Below are positions 6,610-11,352 of a DNA stretch of 11,352 nucleotides, one piece after another (the first letter of the stretch is position 1; every line of letters begins with the position of its first letter). The stretch is taken from NCBI GenBank assembly GCA_964384625.1, contig CAYLNH010000237.1:1-11352 (forward strand), given 5' to 3'. The notes under the pieces are model-generated. The model saw only the letters and a program-made list of their open reading frames with translations, was not told where the DNA came from and did not search any database. The translations under genes were made by a program, and so were the position numbers. This DNA is from CAYLNH01 sp964384625. GTDB lineage: Bacteria; Verrucomicrobiota; Lentisphaeria; JABSQK01.

Positions 6610-6695
6610 GACCAGTCCAGGTAAGTCTGTGAGGCGACGTCCTGCTTCGTAAGCTTAACCCGAAGATTGTCGCCTCCACCCTGGCCGACCTTCAT
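6606..6695 (-). CDS. 29-aa small ORF with strong ribosome-binding site
   Basis: Between the glycosidase and the sulfatase, an ATG at 6695 is preceded by GGAGGAAGGAA, as good a Shine-Dalgarno as any in the window. The ORF runs 29 codons (MKVGQGGGDN..., ending TYLDWS) to a TGA at 6606. The peptide is hydrophilic with a Gly-rich start and matches nothing I recognise. It could be a real small protein, a translated leader peptide for the sulfatase, or the last piece of a decayed larger gene, since the text resembles a protein C-terminus. The sulfatase promoter -35 box overlaps its stop. Low confidence as a functional gene. Confidence 0.35.
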   Translation of the reverse strand: MKVGQGGGDNLRVKLTKQDVASQTYLDWS

Positions 6696-6735
6696 TTCCT
6701 TCCTCCGGCCCCATTGACGAATGACCATTGACCGA

Positions 6736-8535
6736 TCACTTCCCTGTCGGCAGCCACACGCGGAAGTCCGACGTCTGGCGGTCCCATGTCGACCCCGCCG
6801 ACGCGTAGTCGCACACACGAATGCCGACGATGTCGAACACGGCCAGGAAAGCTTCGGGGGCCGTCACAGCAGCCGCAGCGATCTTGTTGCCGGTAATCAT
6901 CACCGGCGCCTGAATATCCCCGCCCAGGCGTTGGTCACGCGCCAGTACCAGCGGGCCGCGTTCCAAGGCGACCAGCTTTTGTGCCGGGTCCGGAAACGGT
7001 GTTAACCGACAGCGCATATCCAGGGTCAACACCACCTGGTCGCCGGTTTGCCAGGTCCGTTGGATCGCGGCGTACTCGCCGGGCCCAGCGGCAACCGTCT
7101 CGCCGTTCACCGTCAACGTGGCTGCTTCGCTCCACGCCGGAATACGCACCCGCAAACAGAACTCCGCCGCCTTTGCCGGTTCGAACGTCATCGTGATCGT
7201 GTCGCCAACGGGATACTCCGTCTGCGTGCACAACCGGATCTTCGTGCCGTCAAATTCGACCACCGCTTTGCCCGGCAGAAACAGGTTGACGATGACGCCG
7301 TCGGCATCCGTCATGACCGCGCTCTCCACGGTCTGCAGCAGACCACGGGGCAGGTTGGCCACACAGCAGTGATGGTGGGTCAGGCCGCAGTGCTGCGGCG
7401 CCGGCCAGTGTTCGCCGGCCAGGGCCAGGCGGCGCACGCCCCAGGTTGCGTCGGCATTCATCGCCGCACAGAGGCAGTTGTACAGGGTCCGCTCAATCTC
7501 GTCGGCATAGAAACAATCGCCGGTCAGACACAGCAGTTGAAATCCGAGCCGGGTCCAATAGACCGCATCACACACTTCCGTGATGGTTTCCGGTTTCAAC
7601 GGGGCATGATAAATCCGGTCGTTGTCGCTGACGCCGCCGAGGATGAGCCGCTCGTGCGCCGCGAGATCGGCATAGATCGTCGTGGCCGCCCGCAGGTAGT
7701 CTGCCTCGCCGGTCACGCGGTGCAGCTCGATCAGTCCTTCCACGCAGGACATGAACTCATAGGCTTTGATCCAGTTCTCGTGCTCCGGGAACCATTCGTG
7801 GACCGGCGCACCCGACAGACCTTTGCGGAGAATATCCGGCGGCCCGGCCGGATGCCGCGACCACTGGTCGACGATGTACTCCGCGTACGCCAGGTACCGC
7901 TGCTCCCCGGTCTGCCGATACAGTTTGACCACCGGCGTCAGAATCGACGTGCTCGGCTGCCCGTGCAGTTTGCCGGTTTCGATCAGGTTCGCGGCGCCCG
8001 GTCCCACCTCGGTCATCAGGTGGTCGAGACACCGACAGGCGCCGTCGAGAACAGCCGGGTCCGACAGCAACTCGTAAGCTTCGACCAAGCCCCACAGCGT
8101 GTACTTGCGACACCAGACATTCCAGTTCATGCCCCTTTCGACGTGGACGAATGATGAATCATGGTAGGTGCCGATGTAGCCGTTCGCGTCCTGCGTCGCA
8201 AGGACCTCCTTGACGGCGGTGCGGATGGTTTGCAGGAGATCGCTGCTGCCGGTGTACTTCTGCGCCGCAATGGCGGACAACACCCATTTGCCCCAGAACT
8301 CGCCGCGCCAGAACCCCTGCCCCGGCTTCCAGCGATCGTCAACGCGCTCGACGAATGCCTGCACCGCTTCCGGCACGATCTCGGTCCGCGCGGACTCCGA
8401 AAGAATCCGTGAATGCAGCACGCGATCAATATTGCCGCCGACATAACCGTCAACGCTGATATCGCCCAGCCGGATCGGCAAGACACGATTCCGGACGGGG
8501 TCGGTCATCGATGTTCTGTTTGCTGTTGTTGTCAT
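6736..8535 (-). CDS. GH127/DUF1680-type glycosidase (probable beta-L-arabinofuranosidase)
   Basis: A 599-residue enzyme (602 if the ATG at 8544 is used) with the (alpha/alpha)6-barrel layout of the DUF1680/GH127-GH146 group followed by C-terminal beta domains from about residue 415. In known GH127 enzymes a zinc-held cysteine is the nucleophile, bound with Glu-x-Cys and a Cys-Cys pair; here TEVC (Glu320, Cys322) and HHHCC (Cys390, Cys391) fit. The family removes beta-L-arabinofuranosyl or related residues. The upstream acid/base position appears to be Asp (SDND region) rather than the Glu I remember, so the exact sugar may differ. No signal peptide: cytoplasmic. The start at 8535 has AGGA 8 bases upstream. 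It diverges from the AraC regulator, its probable controller, and is first in the glycan cluster. Confidence 0.87.
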   Translation of the reverse strand: MTTTANRTSMTDPVRNRVLPIRLGDISVDGYVGGNIDRVLHSRILSESARTEIVPEAVQAFVERVDDRWKPGQGFWRGEFWGKWVLSAIAAQKYTGSSDLLQTIRTAVKEVLATQDANGYIGTYHDSSFVHVERGMNWNVWCRKYTLWGLVEAYELLSDPAVLDGACRCLDHLMTEVGPGAANLIETGKLHGQPSTSILTPVVKLYRQTGEQRYLAYAEYIVDQWSRHPAGPPDILRKGLSGAPVHEWFPEHENWIKAYEFMSCVEGLIELHRVTGEADYLRAATTIYADLAAHERLILGGVSDNDRIYHAPLKPETITEVCDAVYWTRLGFQLLCLTGDCFYADEIERTLYNCLCAAMNADATWGVRRLALAGEHWPAPQHCGLTHHHCCVANLPRGLLQTVESAVMTDADGVIVNLFLPGKAVVEFDGTKIRLCTQTEYPVGDTITMTFEPAKAAEFCLRVRIPAWSEAATLTVNGETVAAGPGEYAAIQRTWQTGDQVVLTLDMRCRLTPFPDPAQKLVALERGPLVLARDQRLGGDIQAPVMITGNKIAAAAVTAPEAFLAVFDIVGIRVCDYASAGSTWDRQTSDFRVWLPTGK

Positions 8536-8602
8536 GCAAATCATCCTGCCTTCGGTTGCGCCGAGATCCCGTCAGCCGCTGGACACGTTGATGCGCAAGT
8601 CA

Positions 8603-8631
8603 GGCGGGACCCCGGTCGTCGGGGCCCCGCC
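8603..8631. promoter_or_regulatory. Strong GC hairpin in the glycosidase leader
   Basis: GGCGGG-A-CCCCG (8603-8614) pairs with CGGGG-C-CCCGCC (8620-8631), 11 pairs with one A:C mismatch and a 5-base loop GTCGT. It lies 70-95 bases upstream of the glycosidase start and would be in its mRNA leader if transcription begins further up. No T-run follows, so it is more likely a leader structure or regulator site than a terminator. Confidence 0.5.
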
Positions 8632-8644
8632 CTCGGCGGTTCGG

Positions 8645-8669
8645 GTGTTGAGAAAACGAAATTCAACAC
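8645..8669. promoter_or_regulatory. Inverted-repeat operator candidate
   Basis: GTGTTGA (8645-8651) and TCAACAC (8663-8669) are perfect inverted copies 18 bases apart centre to centre, with an A-rich spacer. It sits in the middle of the region shared by the divergent AraC and glycosidase genes. Spacing and symmetry are typical of a site for a dimeric regulator. Confidence 0.5.
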
Positions 8670-8723
8670 AGCTCACAATAGCCCGCAACTGCAGCCGCGC
8701 CTCAACGATCCGGCCCAAAACCA

Positions 8724-8735
8724 GCACAATTGTGC
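8724..8735. promoter_or_regulatory. 12-bp perfect palindrome near the araC-type gene
   Basis: GCACAATTGTGC is a perfect 12-base palindrome 44 bases before the regulator start. It covers CACAAT (8725-8730), a plausible -10 box with a weak TCAACG -35 (8702-8707) 17 bases upstream, so a protein bound here would block the regulator's promoter. Autoregulation is inference. Confidence 0.45.
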
Positions 8736-8779
8736 CGGATCCTGCTGGCGCCGGGCGGCAGCGTCGGTAGGGTACGGGT

Positions 8780-9640
8780 ATGATGACACCCAGGATCTGG
8801 ACCGATACCGATGTGTTCGACGACCCGGCCTTCCCGCTGGCCATCCGGGAAGCCCACACCCGCGACAGCCGGCACCGGCATACCTTTCGCGAGCTCGTCA
8901 TTGTGCGTGACGGCAATGCCATCCATCGCATGGGCCGCAAATCCTATCCCATCGCCGCCGGCGATGTCTTTCTGATCAACACCGACCAGTCCCACGGTTT
9001 CACTGAGGCCGCGGGTCTGGTACTGTGCAACATCCTCTTCCATGACCGTGTTCTGGAGGGAGCGGAGACCTGGCTGGACCGCATGCCGGAATATCAGGCG
9101 CTGTTCCGGCTCGAGCCGAAGCTGCGGCAACGACAGCATTTTGCGGGGCGTCTGCGGTTGGCGCCGGCGCAGGTTGTGGACGCCTTTGCCCTGGCCGCCG
9201 CGGCGCGGGACGAGATCCGCCGGGGCGCGCCCGGCTGCGAAGCAGCGGCCGTCGCCATCTTCGTCCAGTTGGTGGTCCAGCTCTGCCGCTGGTACCGCAC
9301 CGGGGGCACGCCGGAAGCTGAGGAGTTGATCGGCGCCGGCCGGGCCATCAGCCACATCCACAACCATTTCGCCGAGCCGATCAAAATCGAGGATCTGGCG
9401 GCCATCGCGCATATGTCGCGTCGCAACTTCTTCCGGCAGTTCCGTCACGCCACCGGGCTGTCGCCCTTGGAGTACCTGATCCGCGTCCGCCTGGCACAAG
9501 GCCGGCGTGACTTGCAGCACAGTCGTCGGCGGATCTCCGAGATCGCTTTCGCCGTCGGCTTCAGCGACAGCAACTACTTCACCCGCCAATTCCGCCAGCA
9601 CTACGGCGAATCCCCCCGCAGCTACCGCCGCCGCACATAG
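8780..9640 (+). CDS. AraC/XylS-family transcriptional regulator with cupin domain
   Basis: A 286-residue regulator. Residues about 10-95 form a cupin-like sensor (HRHTFRELVIVRDG, then YPIAAGDVFLINTDQSHGF). Residues about 185-285 hold the paired helix-turn-helix DNA-binding domain: first motif IEDLAAIAHMSRRNFFRQF (203-221), second ISEIAFAVGFSDSNYFTRQF (252-271), with the typical ending YGESPRSYRR. It probably senses a sugar from the target glycan and activates the divergent glycosidase, sulfatase and esterase genes; the shared 235-base region carries two dyads. The start could be either of two adjacent ATG codons (8780 or 8783); the upstream GGTACGGGT is a poor ribosome-binding site, which fits low expression. 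Confidence 0.93.
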   Translation: MMTPRIWTDTDVFDDPAFPLAIREAHTRDSRHRHTFRELVIVRDGNAIHRMGRKSYPIAAGDVFLINTDQSHGFTEAAGLVLCNILFHDRVLEGAETWLDRMPEYQALFRLEPKLRQRQHFAGRLRLAPAQVVDAFALAAAARDEIRRGAPGCEAAAVAIFVQLVVQLCRWYRTGGTPEAEELIGAGRAISHIHNHFAEPIKIEDLAAIAHMSRRNFFRQFRHATGLSPLEYLIRVRLAQGRRDLQHSRRRISEIAFAVGFSDSNYFTRQFRQHYGESPRSYRRRT

Positions 9641-9935
9641 TACTCAAGGACGAGATCCTGAAGCTGCAGATTCCGATTCCGAAGGACACGCAATGAGTCG
9701 TTGCGTTCCGGAACAGCGTAGCTCGTGGCTCCGCGAGCAATCCGCCGCGCTGCGGCGCAATTCAGGATTTGGATTGAGCTGCAAGAAGTCACAAGAAGAC
9801 ACAATATGGATGTCGAGGACTCAAGACTCTCCGCTATCCCGAAGGGATTACTGCTGTCAGCCCAGTGGTTGGCTGCAGGCCTACCCTGGGTATGACATCC
9901 ACATGGGCCCACCCCTGCAGGGGTTGTTTCACCCC
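9641..9935. other. Gene-poor stretch with palindromic element
   Basis: No supported gene. Open frames of about 96 codons on the minus strand and the tail of a longer plus frame lack ribosome-binding sites. The notable feature is the perfect 14-base palindrome ACCCCTGCAGGGGT (9911-9924), followed by another CACCCCT. The segment from about 9880 to 9960 replaces the C-terminal part of the decayed antitoxin copy next to it and may be a dispersed repeat that inserted there. Confidence 0.4.
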
Positions 9936-10067
9936 TCAGAGGCTAAGCTTAACGATTTCTTTTTGCAGTCGCTGGAGATCCCCACAGATGGCTTCCAGAT
10001 CCAGCTCGAATTTCTCAGCATGCTCCTGTCGGTGCTTCCGCACTTCGGCGACGATCGGATCTTTCGT
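9936..10067 (-). pseudogene. Decayed third copy of the PIN-partner gene
   Basis: The frame reads KDPIVAEVRKHRQEHAEKFELDLEAICGDLQRLQKE, nearly the same as the 58-residue gene at 10282-10458; about 77 of 85 bases match between 9981-10065 and 10372-10456. The codon matching the start ATG is ACG (10065-10067), and there is no in-frame ATG or GTG just upstream. After residue 37 the copy departs abruptly (IVKLSL, stop), losing the conserved GHKVVSL tail, where the sequence enters a palindromic element. I read it as a duplicate that lost its start and its end. Translation from ACG cannot be excluded but would give an incomplete protein. Confidence 0.65.
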
Positions 10068-10102
10068 TTGGGAGTGAAGAGGCGAGTGAGCGGTTGAACT
10101 AC

Positions 10103-10261
10103 CTACTTGGCTGGAGTCAGTGTGACAACCTTGCGGCCAGACTTGCCCTGGCGCCGACGGACATCCGCGATGATCTTACGGATGTCATTGCCGGACTTGG
10201 CAGCGTTTTCTTTTCGAATCCGGCGCACTTCTTCAACGATGGGATCAGGTTGACTTTTCAT
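10103..10261 (-). CDS. Small antitoxin-like protein, second paralogue
   Basis: A 52-residue protein with the pattern DPIVEEVRRIRKENAAKSGNDIRKIIADVRRRQ and the ending GRKVVTL. It is a diverged paralogue of the gene just upstream (DPIV-EVR-R, central D, I, D-RR-Q, G-KVV-L all shared). Proteins of this type are short, helical and basic, and commonly accompany PIN-domain toxins, which supports an antitoxin or antitoxin-like role. The ATG at 10261 has GGGAG 8 bases upstream. A longer frame to 10378 overlaps the upstream gene and is not needed. The gene is 20 bases after the stop of the first paralogue and so belongs to the same transcript. Whether it binds this toxin or a different one is not visible. 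Confidence 0.65.
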   Translation of the reverse strand: MKSQPDPIVEEVRRIRKENAAKSGNDIRKIIADVRRRQGKSGRKVVTLTPAK

Positions 10262-10281
10262 GTCAGTTGCTCCCGATAGGT

Positions 10282-10458
10282 TCAGGAGGACTTGGCCTTT
10301 CTCGCGCGCAACGGCTGCGGCTTCAGAGAAACGACCTTGTGGCCGCAGTCTTCCTGCAACCGCCGCAGATCCCCACAAATGGCTTTCATATCCAACTCGA
10401 ACTTCTCAGCGTGCTCTTGTCGGTGCTTCCGCACTTCGGCGACGATCGGGTCTTTCAT
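10282..10458 (-). CDS. Small antitoxin-like partner of the PIN toxin
   Basis: A 58-residue protein: MKDPIVAEVRKHRQEHAEKFELDMKAICGDLRRLQ, then GHKVVSL and a basic tail. It belongs to the DPIVxEVR group of short proteins found beside PIN-domain toxins. Its ATG (10456-10458) overlaps the toxin stop as ATGA, and GGAG lies 7 bases upstream inside the toxin gene, so the two are translationally coupled. I infer that it neutralises the toxin. There is no recognisable ribbon-helix-helix or AbrB DNA-binding domain, so autoregulation of the operon is not obvious from the sequence. The longer frame to 10503 lies within the toxin gene and is not used. Confidence 0.7.
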   Translation of the reverse strand: MKDPIVAEVRKHRQEHAEKFELDMKAICGDLRRLQEDCGHKVVSLKPQPLRARKAKSS

Positions 10459-10934
10459 TGGTCTTCTCCAAGCAGTTCCTCTGGCGAACAGAGTTCCGGA
10501 CATCGGTAGCCTTCGTTCTCAACGACCTGCCGCACGATCGACCTGGTGAAGGCGTTGTTGATGTGGCCGAAATTCCAGGTCAAAACGAAGTCCATTCCGT
10601 TCATGGCAGCAATCGCGATGTGTAGAGCATCCTCAGGATATTCTTCCGGCACAGCGCGTCCGGTGACCAGACGTTCGGCCATCTGTCGTACTTCATCGGT
10701 AATCTCCAAGACGGGCATTTCGGTGAGAGCTTTCAGTCGGCTTTGCGCCGCATCAGCATCTCCTTGGGATGCTTCGTGCAACACGAGTGCAGACACATAG
10801 GGCTCAAATTGCGTCGTCAAGCGCTCCCACAATTCTCTGGTCACCTCTTGGCGTGCAGCAACGACGAGATCCCGGCTCGGCCAAGCGGTGTAGTAGCTGA
10901 CGACAGTCGTCTCAATGTAGACCTCGGATTTCAT
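10455..10934 (-). CDS. VapC-like PIN-domain toxin
   Basis: A 159-residue PIN-domain ribonuclease of the type II toxin class. The N-terminus (VYIETTVVSYYTAWPSRDLVVAA) matches the subgroup in which the first acidic position is Glu (Glu8). Other acidic residues are Glu54 in VLHEASQGD and Asp102 in EDALHIAIAA, and TWNFGHINNA (119-128) is the conserved C-terminal motif. Such enzymes cleave RNA in a metal-dependent way and are held in check by a partner protein. The start at 10934 gives a normal length; the frame is open to 11042 but the extra part does not fit the family. No good ribosome-binding site is visible. The stop overlaps the next gene by ATGA, so the toxin comes first in its operon. Confidence 0.87.
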   Translation of the reverse strand: MKSEVYIETTVVSYYTAWPSRDLVVAARQEVTRELWERLTTQFEPYVSALVLHEASQGDADAAQSRLKALTEMPVLEITDEVRQMAERLVTGRAVPEEYPEDALHIAIAAMNGMDFVLTWNFGHINNAFTRSIVRQVVENEGYRCPELCSPEELLGEDQ

Positions 10935-11040
10935 GAGGTAAGGTAACGTTCCGAGAGATATAGTGCAACAGCTGCGGCGAGCCGGCGAGCCGGCCGCGAA
11001 GGCGTTCCCGAACAATCTGGCAAAGCGGGAAGCGTTCATC

Positions 11041-11178
11041 ATGGAGAGGCGATTGGACTGGCACGACCGGATCTACAACGAGGAAGGCTATGTTTTCGTA
11101 AACGGCTGCTGGACCGCAAAGTCCGAGCACTTCCAGGACGTGCTGAAGCGTGAGAAACAAAAGAGACTGCAGCAATGA
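11041..11178 (+). CDS. 45-aa hypothetical protein
   Basis: A short protein (MERRLDWHDRIYNEEGYVFVNGCWTAKSE..., ending in a Lys/Gln-rich helix). GGGAAG lies about 10 bases upstream of the ATG. The frame extends upstream to a GTG at 10963 (71 codons), but that part is Ala/Pro/Arg-rich and overlaps the likely control region of the divergent toxin gene, so I prefer the shorter form. The EEGYVFVNGxW stretch resembles a small motif seen at ends of larger proteins, so it could also be a gene remnant. No function can be assigned. Confidence 0.45.
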   Translation: MERRLDWHDRIYNEEGYVFVNGCWTAKSEHFQDVLKREKQKRLQQ

Positions 11179-11352
11179 TGCCTGTCGCGTTGGCCGTAGA
11201 CTTCCTGCTGTTATTGGGGAGTTGACGCGGTATGTTACTAGAAGGGGGCGCATGTCAGTTCTGTAGGTCATCCCTTCGTGTTGTGGCAAGAGCCGCTCCA
11301 TAGCGCCAGAACGTTCGCCAGTCCAGCCACCGGCGGCCAAACGTCGCAAACA
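11179..11352. other. Right flank, no gene seen
   Basis: No supported gene. A minus-strand open frame that runs through here into the toxin leader (10912-11349) has no ribosome-binding site and is antisense to the 45-codon gene. The last 25 bases resemble the first 40 of the window (see findings). Confidence 0.35.

Noticed and set aside
5832..6632. 266-codon plus-strand open frame
   Set aside because: Antisense to the sulfatase N-terminal half, which carries the CVPSR signature.
7048..8154. 368-codon plus-strand open frame
   Set aside because: Antisense to the GH127-type gene, no ribosome-binding site and no recognisable domain.
8702..9601. 299-codon minus-strand open frame
   Set aside because: Antisense to the AraC regulator; composition artefact.
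10912..11349. 145-codon minus-strand frame at the right end
   Set aside because: No ribosome-binding site, covers the toxin leader and the 45-codon gene in antisense, and resembles no family.
1..11352. tRNA or rRNA genes
   Set aside because: I found no cloverleaf-like sequence with the usual T-loop and anticodon-arm pattern and no rRNA-like segment by eye; a tRNA search program would settle it.

Overview
The window is about 11.3 kb of GC-rich bacterial DNA. It carries an exact 100-N run (3872-3971), which is how assemblers mark a scaffold gap of unknown length, so it is probably a draft or metagenome-derived scaffold. The gene mix suggests the Planctomycetota-Verrucomicrobiota-Kiritimatiellota-Lentisphaerota group: a type I sulfatase next to a DUF1680-type glycosidase, a GxDLY-type SGNH esterase, a PtsN-like IIA protein beside a coiled-coil zinc ribbon, and a PIN toxin with small 'DPIVxEVR' partners. 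That placement is inference; there is no rRNA or other marker gene.

Layout. Positions 1-293 hold no convincing gene but two clear inverted repeats. On the minus strand, 781-1095 (short zinc-ribbon protein) and 294-755 (PTS IIA/PtsN-like) form a two-gene operon behind a good promoter at 1190-1219. A plus-strand promoter (1537-1565) drives a 63-residue CxxC...HxxCxxC mini-protein (1608-1799). It ends two bases from the convergent end of a 619-residue protein (1802-3661), which fuses an intact ketosynthase to a truncated second ketosynthase-like half without a nucleophile. Upstream of it lies a block of about 75-bp tandem repeats (3750-4025) interrupted by the assembly gap.

The central region (4044-8535, minus strand) looks like a glycan-degradation cluster: a GH127/DUF1680-type glycosidase (probable beta-L-arabinofuranosidase), a type I sulfatase and an SGNH esterase. 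An AraC-family regulator (8780-9640) diverges from the glycosidase, and the shared upstream region holds two sequence dyads and a strong hairpin. None of the three enzymes shows a signal peptide, so I infer intracellular removal of sulfate, acyl and arabinofuranosyl-type groups from an imported oligosaccharide. The sulfatase appears to have its own internal promoter, and a 29-codon ORF with a near-perfect ribosome-binding site lies between glycosidase and sulfatase.

The right end (9641-11352) is accessory. A VapC-like PIN toxin gene overlaps the next gene by ATGA, and that gene is followed by a paralogue and then by a decayed third copy with an ACG in place of ATG and a replaced C-terminus. 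A 45-codon hypothetical gene is divergent from the toxin. The least ordinary items are the fused KS/half-KS protein, the serial duplication of the toxin partner, the stand-alone 'SHGICPEC' mini-protein and the repeat array at the gap. I did not find convincing evidence of a wholly new multi-gene system.
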